Origin: Ardenticatenaceae bacterium
GTDB lineage: Bacteria; Chloroflexota; Anaerolineae; Promineifilales; Promineifilaceae
Direction: 5' to 3'
NCBI GenBank assembly: GCA_020634435.1
Contig: JACKBS010000018.1
Location: 26,043 to 90,042, forward strand
Length of the DNA stretch: 64,000 nt
A program made the translations under genes and the position numbers. Positions 1 through 8,800 of the stretch are shown piece after piece (the first letter of the stretch is position 1; every line of letters begins with the position of its first letter). The notes beneath the pieces were generated by a model. The model was given only the letters and a program-made list of their open reading frames with translations, was not told where the DNA came from and did no database searches.

Positions 1-1474
1 TCAGGCGCAGATGGCGGTTTTCTTTATTGATGCCGGGCTGCATAGTTTTGTAGCGGGCAATTAAATTTACATGATAAACCTTGTGGCAGAGCAAAGGCAC
101 CAGTTCGCCTTCCTGAATGAGGTACCGTTCCTGAACAGGTTCTGCCATCTTTTTCAGGAAATGTCTGATATCAAAGCGTAAGATATCGTTGACGCCCGTA
201 ATTATCGGAAACCCAGGGAGTATCTCTTCAGCATTTTTGATTTGCAGCTCGATCTCTTTGGTGTAGCAGATGATGTATTCCCCCCGCCCCTCATTAGAAA
301 TTTCGGTGATGTGATCCCGATTGCGCGCACGCAGCACAGAGAGCGGCACATCATCTTCATGAATAAAGCGCACTTTTTCACGCAAGGTGCCCAGGCGATG
401 CTGCCTGTCTTGCGTGCGAATGGTGATACGCCGATCAAACAGATAATTCTCCAAGCGCTGGGCAAACATCATGCGGCTGATTTCTTTGATGCGATCCTTG
501 AACATGTAGCCAATCACCAGGGCAATGAAGAAAGGCAACGTAAAATTGCCAAATTGCAGCTGGAAGTAAAATGCAACGGCCGTTGCAAAAACCATCGCTA
601 ATCCAGCCGCCAACGACAAGATCAGCTGCTCCCAATATTTCCCGTCTGGCTGAACATCGGTATTCAGGAAGAGCACACTGGAGGCATACTTTTTCAGAAT
701 GGAAGCGCGATATAGATATGTTTCATTGTCCCCGTCCGGATCCAAAATGGATTCAAAGCCCCGTGTTTTGCGATATTTTGCCTCTCGCAACGTCAACTCG
801 CTTAGGGCAATTTTGTAATCCTCCCGATTGGTCTTTTTGAGATACTCATCCACGATTTGGAACATCTCCACAGCACTTTCTTCAATAAGAATGCTGAGCG
901 ACTCATCCGTAAACAGGAAAGCGGTAAACACGGCCGGCGGCACGTGCGGCAAATTAAAATCGGCCAGCAGCGACCGATAACGCTGTGTTACCCGGGCCGA
1001 TTCCGTAATAAACTCATCGACCAGATTGTGAACCAGATAGTGTGTTTTGCCGTGCGGCGTGGCCTGCACCTCCTCAACACGCCGCTCAATCAGCATAAAG
1101 TGCTCGCGCAAGGCGCTTTTGAGCATGGCGCTGAGCAGCTTCATTTGGGTTATGAGTTGGTTGTGAACGGCCGTATCCCCCAACCACCCTGGCTTCCGCA
1201 CAATCGCCTCAATGTTACGCAGTGGCGAGCGTGCCCCGTCGGCAAACTCACGCAGGTTCAGGCTGGGCGTTTTCAGGCGAATGTGGCTTTGCACATCCTG
1301 GTAAAAAGTTTGTCTGGGATAGGTTTGCGGCGTAATGCCCAGGCTTTGCGGCACAAAAAAGTAAGTGGCAATCTGGTAGCGGGTTTTCTGGTCGGCGTGC
1401 AGTTCGTAATCCAGCTTAATTTCAATCTGGTACTGATCATGATGCTTCACCGACTGTTGGATGGTTTCAAGCAT
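1..1474 (-). CDS. Two-helix membrane protein of unknown function (3' end cut by window edge)
   Basis: The reverse strand is open from an ATG at 1474, behind an AGAGGAA-like ribosome site, to base 1, giving at least 491 residues with no stop; the C-terminus lies outside the window. I do not recognise the family. The first ~285 residues look soluble and mixed alpha/beta. Two adjacent hydrophobic helices follow at about residues 284-304 and 310-326, and a soluble C-terminal part of more than 165 residues resumes with KDRIKEISRMMF. There is no signal peptide, so it is probably an inner-membrane protein with a short hairpin anchor and large domains on one side. The reading frame is uninterrupted and ACGGCCGT octamers inside it read in frame as TAV. 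Function is unknown. Confidence 0.8.
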   Translation of the reverse strand, partial: MLETIQQSVKHHDQYQIEIKLDYELHADQKTRYQIATYFFVPQSLGITPQTYPRQTFYQDVQSHIRLKTPSLNLREFADGARSPLRNIEAIVRKPGWLGDTAVHNQLITQMKLLSAMLKSALREHFMLIERRVEEVQATPHGKTHYLVHNLVDEFITESARVTQRYRSLLADFNLPHVPPAVFTAFLFTDESLSILIEESAVEMFQIVDEYLKKTNREDYKIALSELTLREAKYRKTRGFESILDPDGDNETYLYRASILKKYASSVLFLNTDVQPDGKYWEQLILSLAAGLAMVFATAVAFYFQLQFGNFTLPFFIALVIGYMFKDRIKEISRMMFAQRLENYLFDRRITIRTQDRQHRLGTLREKVRFIHEDDVPLSVLRARNRDHITEISNEGRGEYIICYTKEIELQIKNAEEILPGFPIITGVNDILRFDIRHFLKKMAEPVQERYLIQEGELVPLLCHKVYHVNLIARYKTMQPGINKENRHLRL

Positions 1475-1579
1475 GTGGTGATTCCTCTAAACTAGTCAAG
1501 TTTGCATTTATTCTTCGTTTACTGAGCCAAACCCTTTGCGGCAGATTTAGCTCAGCGTGACAAACCTCGGCTAAACGGG

Positions 1580-1637
1580 ATTTCCCCGGAAACTTCAAAA
1601 TGGGCAGACGTTCTCCTTATGCAGTTTCCGGGGAAAT
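1580..1637. terminator. 14-bp inverted repeat, possible terminator
   Basis: Perfect arms ATTTCCCCGGAAAC (1580-1593) and GTTTCCGGGGAAAT (1624-1637) enclose a 30-nt loop. On the plus strand a short T run follows. It lies about 90 bp beyond the stop of the minus-strand lipoprotein gene and upstream of the truncated membrane-protein gene, so a role in ending the former transcript is plausible, but the T run is on the wrong side for that gene. It could instead be a dispersed hairpin repeat. Confidence 0.4.
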
Positions 1638-1724
1638 TTTTGGGTGCAAAAGAGATGCGAAGAGAACGCAGGTTGGTGGTCTATCCATCATGGCCTCGAT
1701 TCGTTGGGAAATTTGTGGCTAAAA

Positions 1725-4700
1725 TCAGGGAAGTTTAAGCAGCTGGTTGGCGGCAACGGCCGTTTCCTCCCAAACGCCATCGGCCCACGTCACCCGCACC
1801 CGAACCGCCTCAGTAAACTGACCCAGCCCAAAGTGCAATCGGGGGTCTTCGGATGCCAGATAGCTGCTGCCCACATGCCACTCGCGCCGCAAGATACGGC
1901 CGTCTGGCAATTCCACTTCCACCACGGCACCGGGATAAAAGCCATTGAGCTGAACTTGCAGCCAGTTGCCCGTGGCCCCGTTGTTTTGCAGCAGCGCAGG
2001 CGCACCACCAATCGTGTTGATGGCCACGTCCAGGTCGCCGTCGTTGTCGTAGTCGGCCATGGCACTGCCACGGGCCAGCAGGCGACCCACGCCGTCCTCG
2101 TGCAGGCCCACCTGGCGCGTCCATTCGCGGAACTGGCCCGGCTTGCCTTCCTGGGCCATGTTGCCGTAAAAGCGCACCAGCTCCGGGTCGCTGGCCAGAT
2201 TGGAGACGGGCACACGGCCGTTTACGGTCATCAAATCAATGTCGCCATCCTGGTCAAAATCGGCAAAGTGGGTGCCCCAGCCGGTCATGTTGCTGCCCAG
2301 GCCGCTGATGCCGATGCGGTAGGTGCTGTAGCGGAACACCAGTTCGTCCCGTTCGTCCAATTCGTTGCGGTACAGCGCGTTCAGTTCCGCTTCCCAATTG
2401 GTGACAAATAGGTCGAAACGGCCGTCGCCATCATAATCGCCACCCGTCACCCCCATGCCGCTGCCGGAGTCGCCAATGTCGGCGCTGAGGCTCAAATCTT
2501 CAAAGTGGAAACCGGCGGGGCTGTCGTCGGGAACGGCCGTATACAGCCGGTTGGGTTGGCCGTCGTTGGCAATGTACAGTTCAAAACGGCCGTCATCGTC
2601 CAGATCGCTAAAAATGGCCCCCAACGCCCGCTCTTCCCGCTCTAGCCCAACTTCGAGCGTTACTTGACGGAAGGTGCCGTCGCCGTTGTTGAGGTACATC
2701 CGATCCGGCAAGCCGTAATAATCTTGCGGGAACGCGCCGCTGGGATGCGGAATCTTGTTCTGCAAACTGATGTACGCGCCGACGAACAAATCGGGCCAGC
2801 CATCGGCATTGAGATCGGCGACAGCGGCGGCGCTGTTCCACTCCGGCGCGTCCAGGCCAGCAGCCGCCGCGCCTTCCACAAACGTGCCATCGCCCTGGTT
2901 CCACAGCAATTGGTTCGGGCCGTCGGCCGTCACGAACAAATCGGGCCAGCCGTCCAGGTTAAAATCGGCGGCAATGCAGCCGTTGCCACGCAGGGCAAGA
3001 TTGGTGCCAGTTTGCGCCGACACGTCGCTAAACTGCCCATTTTGGTTGTGGAAGAGAGCGCTGGTCGGCCAGCCGCCGTTGGCCTGCCAATAATCGATCT
3101 CATCCTCGGCGTAGCTGTTCACCAGGTACAAATCTTGCCAGCCGTCCTGGTCGTAGTCGATCCAGCACAAACCGCCGCCCATCATCGCCGCCGGATCGGC
3201 AAAGATGCCGGTGCGGAAAGCGCCGTGCTGGAAGTTCAGTCCTGCCTGGGCCGCCACGTTGGTAAAGTGCAGTTGAGTGATGGCGGTGGGATCGGGGGCG
3301 GTGTCGGCAACGGCCGTATTTCCTCCATCCGCCACGCCAACCGGCACCGTTAACCCCGTCGGCACCGGGTCCAACGGGAAGCCGCTGGGCACAGTCTCAG
3401 GAATAAATTCGTGCAAATCAACCGCCGCCGGATCGGTTAGCGCCTGCAAAAAAGCTACCAAATCGGCGATTTCCTGCTCGGTGAGCGGCAAGCCGTTGAT
3501 CAGTTCCGGCGCGGCGGTGGTGAGCTGGTCTTCGGGATTGTACGGCCGTACGCTGCTGTAAAAGGCAGGCGGCAAAAATTGGCTGGGATCGTAGCTGGTG
3601 GCCATGCCGTTGATGTCCGCATGGTGAGCAATCGCCAGCTCCAGCGTAGGATACGCGCCGCTGTGGAAGTAGGGCGCGGTCAATTCCACGTTGCGCAGCG
3701 GCGCGGTACGGAAGGTGAAGCGATCACGCGCGTCAAAGGTGACGGCGGCATGGCCCCAATCGTCGCGGCCTTCTGGTCCGTGCCCCTTGCCCGGTCCCAG
3801 CTGCGGCACCAGCAGGTTGTAAAACTGCAAATCGGTGAACAGGTCACCCGCATGGCAAGACGCGCAGTTAACGGCCGTATTGCTCTCGCCATAAAAAATG
3901 AGTGCGCCACGTTTTTGCTGCTCTGTCAGAGCCGTTGTGTCCCCAGCCAAATAATCGTCCCAGGGCGCGGCAGTCATAATAAATTCCCGTTCAAAGGCAG
4001 CGATGGCGGCGACAACGGCCGTAATGTCCGGCTCCGGCGTGCCAAACAGGGCTTCAAACTGTTCTGTGTAGCCCGGAATGGTGTACAGGCGGCTCATCAA
4101 GTCGCGGCGAATCGCTTCCGGTGGCAGATGGCCCAGCGTGGCCCCGGCCATCTCATGCAAACTGGTGACGGGGAACATCGCCTGCACCGCCAGCGCATCG
4201 GTAAGCTGGCGCTGGTTCACCTGATCTTCGAGTGTGGTCACGATACCCGCGTAGCCATCGACACGGCCGTCCCAAAACTGCACGGGCAGGAGGGCACTGT
4301 TGAGAATGGTGGGCGAATTGCGCGGTACAAATGCGCCGATGAACGGATTGTTCACCAGCAGATTTTCCTCTTCAATACCCAAATTGACCGTGGCCACAAA
4401 TTCGCGCTGCGGCCCCAGCCCTTCCCCACCCGTGCCGATGGGCAGTGCCCGGCCATCCCCCATCGCCAGGGCGGGATGGTGGCAGGTGGCGCAGCTGATG
4501 TTTTGATCACCAGACAAAACCGGATCGAAAAAGAGCTGTTGGCCGAGTTTAACAAGGGCCGGATCGTCTTCGGGGAGCGTTGTGGTGGGATACGGCCGTA
4601 ATCCCTGCTGGTCAATCACTACACGCAACACCGCATCCAAATCACCAAATTCCTGGCGCGATGTAGCCACTTCACCACTGCGGGCGGGCTGCGACAACGA

Positions 4701-5843
4701 TTCAGCTTCCGGCTGGCCCCAATACACTTCGATGACGTTGCCCTCAAACACCTGGCTGATCAGCAGCGAACCATCCGCACGGGGCAGCACCGAAGTGGGG
4801 AAATCCAGTCCGTCCAGCACCAGCTCCAGCTCGCCATTGGCAGAAACGCGGCTCAGACGGCCGCTGTTGGCCAGGTAGCCAGAACCACTAAAGCAGGAGG
4901 CATCCTGCCGGAAACGGGCAAATTCCAACAGCCAGATCGTGCCGTCCAGCCCCCGTGCCACGTCAATGGGCATGTTCAGGCCATCGACCACAAGCCGCTC
5001 GTTGCGGTTTTCGTCGATGGCTACCAAACGGCCGCTGTCGGCGGGGTATGGGCAGCCGCCAAACAGGGTCACAAAATATTCGCGGTTCACCCGCTCGATG
5101 CCCGTCGGCACAGGATCGATACTGCTGTTGGCCACCTTAATCGAGGAGAAGCGGTGGAAAAAGCGCGTGGTGCCCGCTTCGGTTTCTTTGGCCACACCGT
5201 TGCCGCTGGCGTCACTCACCACGGGAATGCCGTTCGGATCAAACGTTATGTCAAACGGATTGATCAGCTGGACATTGTTCAGGGGCAGCATGGTACTGGT
5301 CAGATCGTCCGCAGTAAAAGGCGCGGCAGGCAGTGAAAGATCATTGGGCAGGGGCAGGGTGTAGAGGTGGCCAAGATTGAAGTGGGCAGTGTAGAGGGTA
5401 CGGCCGTCTGGCGACAGTTTTACAAAGGGCACCCCGGACAAATCGCCGGAATCCCGCCCGCTGGGCAAGCCGCTGATGAAGCGCCCCACCTGGCCGTCGG
5501 GGGTGATCATCGAAACGCCTGCGGACATATCATCGTTGCCGGTACCTTCTTCGGCGACCAGAACAGCGCCGTTGGGCAATTCGGTCATTCCGGCAGGATT
5601 AAGCAGGCCATTGGCAAATTCGCGGGTGAGCAAAATGGGGTCGGGTTCTGGTTCCGGGGCTGGCTGGCAGGCAGCAAGCAAAAAAAGCAGGCACACAGAG
5701 AGGCACAGAGCAGACACAGAGTTGCGCAGAGAGTGCAGGAACGTGTAGGGGCGAGGCGATTGGCAATCACCTGTACCCAGCGAGACATCATCTATCAAAT
5801 CGCCTCGCCCATTCGCCACATTATTTTTGTTCAACATTGTCAT
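1725..5843 (-). CDS. Lipoprotein fusing ScyD/ScyE-like propeller, di-haem peroxidase and CRTAC1-like (FG-GAP + ASPIC/UnbV) module
   Basis: 1372 residues with three parts. A lipobox LLAAC puts the lipidated Cys at residue 59. Residues ~70-375 resemble ScyD/ScyE-type NHL-like propellers (LPNGAVLVAEEG, MPIDVARGLDGTIWLLE). Residues ~400-805 are a MauG/cytochrome c peroxidase-like domain with two haem sites, CATCH at 451-455 and CASCH at 660-664. Residues ~855-1372 hold repeated FG-GAP/VCBS motifs (DYDQDGWQDLY, DFNLDGWPDLF, DLNADGWPDLF, DYDGDGRFDLF) and end in an ASPIC/UnbV-like segment (GATGNWLQVQLNG), as in CRTAC1-family proteins. The ATG follows the upstream GDPD stop after one base (TGAGATG), implying coupling. 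Residues 1-45 before the hydrophobic signal core are unusual and overlap a hairpin repeat, so the start deserves care. A surface redox enzyme is likely; its substrate is unknown. Confidence 0.85.
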   Translation of the reverse strand: MTMLNKNNVANGRGDLIDDVSLGTGDCQSPRPYTFLHSLRNSVSALCLSVCLLFLLAACQPAPEPEPDPILLTREFANGLLNPAGMTELPNGAVLVAEEGTGNDDMSAGVSMITPDGQVGRFISGLPSGRDSGDLSGVPFVKLSPDGRTLYTAHFNLGHLYTLPLPNDLSLPAAPFTADDLTSTMLPLNNVQLINPFDITFDPNGIPVVSDASGNGVAKETEAGTTRFFHRFSSIKVANSSIDPVPTGIERVNREYFVTLFGGCPYPADSGRLVAIDENRNERLVVDGLNMPIDVARGLDGTIWLLEFARFRQDASCFSGSGYLANSGRLSRVSANGELELVLDGLDFPTSVLPRADGSLLISQVFEGNVIEVYWGQPEAESLSQPARSGEVATSRQEFGDLDAVLRVVIDQQGLRPYPTTTLPEDDPALVKLGQQLFFDPVLSGDQNISCATCHHPALAMGDGRALPIGTGGEGLGPQREFVATVNLGIEEENLLVNNPFIGAFVPRNSPTILNSALLPVQFWDGRVDGYAGIVTTLEDQVNQRQLTDALAVQAMFPVTSLHEMAGATLGHLPPEAIRRDLMSRLYTIPGYTEQFEALFGTPEPDITAVVAAIAAFEREFIMTAAPWDDYLAGDTTALTEQQKRGALIFYGESNTAVNCASCHAGDLFTDLQFYNLLVPQLGPGKGHGPEGRDDWGHAAVTFDARDRFTFRTAPLRNVELTAPYFHSGAYPTLELAIAHHADINGMATSYDPSQFLPPAFYSSVRPYNPEDQLTTAAPELINGLPLTEQEIADLVAFLQALTDPAAVDLHEFIPETVPSGFPLDPVPTGLTVPVGVADGGNTAVADTAPDPTAITQLHFTNVAAQAGLNFQHGAFRTGIFADPAAMMGGGLCWIDYDQDGWQDLYLVNSYAEDEIDYWQANGGWPTSALFHNQNGQFSDVSAQTGTNLALRGNGCIAADFNLDGWPDLFVTADGPNQLLWNQGDGTFVEGAAAAGLDAPEWNSAAAVADLNADGWPDLFVGAYISLQNKIPHPSGAFPQDYYGLPDRMYLNNGDGTFRQVTLEVGLEREERALGAIFSDLDDDGRFELYIANDGQPNRLYTAVPDDSPAGFHFEDLSLSADIGDSGSGMGVTGGDYDGDGRFDLFVTNWEAELNALYRNELDERDELVFRYSTYRIGISGLGSNMTGWGTHFADFDQDGDIDLMTVNGRVPVSNLASDPELVRFYGNMAQEGKPGQFREWTRQVGLHEDGVGRLLARGSAMADYDNDGDLDVAINTIGGAPALLQNNGATGNWLQVQLNGFYPGAVVEVELPDGRILRREWHVGSSYLASEDPRLHFGLGQFTEAVRVRVTWADGVWEETAVAANQLLKLP
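5748..5811. repeat. GGGCGAGGCGATT inverted repeat inside the lipoprotein start
   Basis: Arms GGGCGAGGCGATT (5749-5761) and AATCGCCTCGCCC (5798-5810) enclose 36 nt. Next to them (5690-5735) lies a run of CACAGAG words. The hairpin lies in codons ~11-32 of the 1372-residue lipoprotein, between its coupled ATG and the signal-peptide core. This looks like a dispersed hairpin repeat inserted in, or mistaken for, the N-terminal coding region. Confidence 0.6.
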
Positions 5844-5844
5844 C

Positions 5845-6891
5845 TCAGGGTAAGTTTAGCAGGAGATCGGGGCGATCGGAAATGATGCCATCGACGCCCC
5901 AGTCGATCAGCCGCTGCATGTCGGCGGTCTCGTTCACCGTCCAGGGAATGACCACCAACCCTTCTTCGTGCGCCTTGTTGACCAGTTCGGCGGTGACATC
6001 CTTTTGGTTCGGCGACCAGACGTTAAATTTGTAAGCGGCGTAAACGTCCAACTTAGCTTCACCGCCTGTGGTCAAGGCCGCCAGCCGAATTTGGCTGTCA
6101 ATGGCGCGAATGGTGCGCAGGGAGCGATGGTCGAAACTTTGGATGATGACGCGATCGGTGAGAGAACGGCCGTTCACAATTTCCAAAATTGCCAGTTCAA
6201 ACGGCCCAGCCTCACCACCGGTAAAACCATCGTCGATGTACTCAGGGTGATCTGATTCGCGCTTGGTTTCGATGTTGAATTGCACCGTAGCCGCGTTGTT
6301 GCGCTGCGCCTCGGTTTTTAGCTCCGAATTGGCATACGCGTCCACAAAATCGAACAGTTCCGCCAGGGTGATGATGCGGTAATCATTGCCAGCTAGGGGG
6401 GTGGAAACGGCCGTTTGCTCAGGAAAACGGTCCTCATCTGGATTCAAATCACAAATGTAGGATTGCACCACCGACAGCGGCTGCTGGCTAATAAAAATAC
6501 GCCGTAGCGGATTGCGTGGGTCCAGCGCGTCTGGATTAGCGGGATCTTCCGGCAGGCGGCATTTGGTATCGTCAAGAATCGGATCATGCCACACAACTAC
6601 CTGACCATCTTGCGTAAAGTGCAAATCCAGCTCCAGCGTCGTCACGCCCAAATCGAGAGCCGTTTCAAAGGCAGGCAAGGTGTTTTCTGGCCGCAAACCG
6701 CGCGTCCCGCGATGCCCCTCGGCATCAAAACCGGTTGGCAAATTGTCCGTGCCTACAAAAGATAAAGTAATTGCATCTGAAGCCATCGTCTCTGGCTGCT
6801 CCGTCTGGCTAGCCGCATTGCAGGCCAAAAGTAAAAGTGGCAGCAGGAGAAAAATGAGAAGTCTAAGTTGCCGCCTGTATTGTCTATGCAT
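5845..6891 (-). CDS. Glycerophosphodiester phosphodiesterase (GDPD) lipoprotein
   Basis: 348 residues. GDPD enzymes hydrolyse glycerophosphodiesters to glycerol-3-phosphate and an alcohol in a TIM barrel. The signal peptide ends in a lipobox with Cys24 (LLLLAC), so the enzyme is probably anchored outside the membrane. Family motifs are HRG at 60-62, PENT at 68-71, the acidic pair ELD at 87-89 and HD at 102-103. Near the C-terminus WTVNETADMQRLIDWGVDG matches the usual last barrel strands. The stop overlaps the start region of the next gene (one base apart), so the two are probably one operon, perhaps serving phosphate or glycerol scavenging from lipids. Confidence 0.93.
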   Translation of the reverse strand: MHRQYRRQLRLLIFLLLPLLLLACNAASQTEQPETMASDAITLSFVGTDNLPTGFDAEGHRGTRGLRPENTLPAFETALDLGVTTLELDLHFTQDGQVVVWHDPILDDTKCRLPEDPANPDALDPRNPLRRIFISQQPLSVVQSYICDLNPDEDRFPEQTAVSTPLAGNDYRIITLAELFDFVDAYANSELKTEAQRNNAATVQFNIETKRESDHPEYIDDGFTGGEAGPFELAILEIVNGRSLTDRVIIQSFDHRSLRTIRAIDSQIRLAALTTGGEAKLDVYAAYKFNVWSPNQKDVTAELVNKAHEEGLVVIPWTVNETADMQRLIDWGVDGIISDRPDLLLNLP

Positions 6892-6973
6892 TTGGGTTAT
6901 TCCGTAGCCGCGCTTTCTTAGCGCGCAAAGGCGAGGGTTGTTGGTGGCAAAGAAATAATCAGGTAAGTGATAT

Positions 6974-7090
6974 TGTCATTCTGAGCGAAGCGAAGAATCC
7001 CGCAAGGAACAAATGGTAAATGCTTTAATCAAACCAAAGTTCCACTTTTTAGTAAGCGGGCGGGATGCTTCGGAGGACCTCAGCATGACA
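6974..7090. repeat. Dispersed repeat with TGTCATTCTGAG ends
   Basis: The outer arms TGTCATTCTGAG (6974-6985) and CTCAGCATGACA (7079-7090) pair with one mismatch; inside, GAATCCCGC and GCGGGATGC pair. An element with the same TGTCATTC...GAATGACA ends occurs at 61521-61600. The rest of this ~309-bp gap (6892-7200) holds only this element and the downstream terminator; I see no gene. Confidence 0.7.
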
Positions 7091-7145
7091 AGTTTATTGC
7101 CCGAATGAATTTCTACCCTTAAGTATCCTCAGCTACAACAAAAGG

Positions 7146-7183
7146 AAAAAGGTGGCAGATCGGCTCTGATCTGCCACCTTTTT
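7146..7183 (-). terminator. Terminator of the sugar ABC operon
   Basis: Arms AAGGTGGCAGATC and GATCTGCCACCTT surround a 6-nt loop, with A run before and T run after, so it can act in both directions. It sits 18 bp past the stop of the receptor gene, the last gene of the minus-strand sugar importer operon. Confidence 0.9.
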
Positions 7184-7200
7184 AAGCTAAAACCGGGTGA

Positions 7201-8658
7201 TTACTGGAAGAAAGCGTTGTAGTCGGCCAGTTCTTGGTTGGCTTTTTCGGCGGCGATGTCCAGAGCTTCCTGGGCCGTCATGCCGTCATCCAGCACGGAG
7301 CTGTACGCCTCAACAATCAGACGACGAATCGCCGGGGACGGGCCGGAACGACCACCCAACACGGCGTAGTTCGGGCTGCCATCGTCCAACGTGGTCTTGG
7401 TGCTTTCCAACTGGTTGATAGCCGTCACGAAGTTCGGGTTTTCTTCCCAGAAGGTGGTCAGGTCAGCATTGCCGCTGATGTCGGTACGTACCGGGAAGTA
7501 GCCGGTGCCGGTGTGCCAGGTCACCTGCTGTGCTTCCTCAGCCATGAACTTCATGAACTGCCAGGCAGCATTATTTGTTGCTTCATCACCAGAGTCGATG
7601 AGCCACAAAGCAGCACCACCAATCACCACACCGTTGCGGTCGCCCGCGCTGTCGGCGTAGGGAATAAACATGGTGCCAACTTCAAACTCTGCACCGTCTT
7701 GCAAACCACGCGTACCGGCGGTAGAGTCGAACATCATGGCGGCTTCGCCAGCCAGGAAGACGGTGTCGGTGTCGGTCCAGGTGTTGCCCAGGTTCGGGGA
7801 GTAGCCGTCAGCAATCAGGCCAGTGAGGAAATCGAAGACCTCGACGCCCACGCCCTGGTTGAACATGACTTCGGTGGCCCGGCCCGTACGGCCGTTGTCA
7901 TTGTTGAAGTACAAACCACCGCTGTTGGCCAAAATCTGCTCGAAGTACCAGCCAACCTGGCCCAACGCGATGCAGTATTCGGTCTCGCCGCTGGCCTGAA
8001 TGGCATCACAGGCAGCCAGCATTTCGCTGAAAGACCAGCTGGTGCCATCTGCCGGGGGCTCAACGCCAGCCGCCGCAAACATATCTTTGTTGTAGAACAA
8101 GATCGGTGTGGAGCTGTTGAAAGCCATAGCCACCATGCCTTCGCCGTCGCCATAATAATCAGCCACAGCAGGCACAAAAACGCTGGAATCGTAACCATCA
8201 GCAGCCATCAGATCGTGGGCGGCAATAAGGCGACCCGTGTCGATCATGGTCTGGGATGCAAGGTCAAAGTTCTGGATGATGTTTGGCTCGGTGCCAGTCT
8301 CAAAAGCAGCCAGCAGAGCGTTGTAGGTGTCATCGTAGGAGCCCTGGTAGGTGGCGTTTACCACAATACCATCCTGGCTGTCGTTGAAGCGACCCACGAG
8401 TTCATCTACCACCGCGCCGAGGTCGTCGGCCATGGCATGCCAGAACTCCAGGGTAATGACCTCATCGGTCATCTCTTCTTCCATGGGTTCTTCGGTGTCA
8501 GTGGTGTCTTCAGATACGGCCGTATCTTCTGTCGTCGTATCCGCAGCTGTGTCTTCGGTGTCGGCCGTGTCGTCGCTCGTGTCACCGCCACCACAGGCAG
8601 CCAGCACCAGAGCTAAAGCTAACAACAGCATCCAATATTTGAGCATTTTTCTAGACAT
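7201..8658 (-). CDS. Sugar ABC transporter substrate-binding lipoprotein (family 1)
   Basis: 485 residues. Extracellular receptor that captures a sugar or polyol for the two permeases encoded upstream. The signal peptide ends in LVLAAC with lipidated Cys22. A highly acidic Asp/Thr/Glu linker follows (~28-65), then the family-1 solute-binding fold beginning ITLEFWHAMADD and containing GVVIGGAALWLI and AWQFMKFMAEEAQQ, typical of MalE/UgpB-like proteins. The start has a strong GGAGGAACT ribosome site. It is separated from the permeases by two hairpins (8717-8797), a usual way to give the receptor its own transcript level. The ligand cannot be read from sequence; the FGGY kinase suggests a sugar or polyol phosphorylated after uptake. 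Confidence 0.93.
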   Translation of the reverse strand: MSRKMLKYWMLLLALALVLAACGGGDTSDDTADTEDTAADTTTEDTAVSEDTTDTEEPMEEEMTDEVITLEFWHAMADDLGAVVDELVGRFNDSQDGIVVNATYQGSYDDTYNALLAAFETGTEPNIIQNFDLASQTMIDTGRLIAAHDLMAADGYDSSVFVPAVADYYGDGEGMVAMAFNSSTPILFYNKDMFAAAGVEPPADGTSWSFSEMLAACDAIQASGETEYCIALGQVGWYFEQILANSGGLYFNNDNGRTGRATEVMFNQGVGVEVFDFLTGLIADGYSPNLGNTWTDTDTVFLAGEAAMMFDSTAGTRGLQDGAEFEVGTMFIPYADSAGDRNGVVIGGAALWLIDSGDEATNNAAWQFMKFMAEEAQQVTWHTGTGYFPVRTDISGNADLTTFWEENPNFVTAINQLESTKTTLDDGSPNYAVLGGRSGPSPAIRRLIVEAYSSVLDDGMTAQEALDIAAEKANQELADYNAFFQ

Positions 8659-8716
8659 AGTTCCTCCATTTAATTTGACTTGTGCGCCACAAAATTGTGG
8701 TCGCTAACCTTTTCCA

Positions 8717-8746
8717 CACCAGGCACATCCCGGGTTAGTGCCTGGT
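8717..8746. repeat. Hairpin between permease and receptor genes
   Basis: ACCAGGCAC (8718-8726) pairs with GTGCCTGGT (8738-8746). It lies in the leader of the receptor gene and may stabilise its mRNA or attenuate transcription. Confidence 0.6.
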
Positions 8747-8764
8747 GGTAAAAACAAATTTAAG

Positions 8765-8797
8765 AGGTGCAACGCACTTTGGAAGTGCGTTGCACCT
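8765..8797. terminator. 15-bp perfect hairpin after the MalG-type permease
   Basis: AGGTGCAACGCACTT (8765-8779) and AAGTGCGTTGCACCT (8783-8797) pair around a 3-nt loop. On the minus strand a T-rich stretch follows, so it may act as a partial terminator between permease and receptor genes. The simple sequence suggests a dispersed repeat used as a terminator. Confidence 0.65.
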
Positions 8798-8800
8798 GAA

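Noticed and set aside
857..1495. 212-codon open frame on the plus strand at the left edge
   Set aside because: It is antisense to the truncated membrane-protein gene, which continues past the window edge and has clear helices; the plus frame has no family features.
7234..8616. 460-codon plus-strand frame opposite the sugar receptor
   Set aside because: It mirrors the receptor gene, which has a lipobox, ribosome site and family motifs; the plus frame is a composition shadow.
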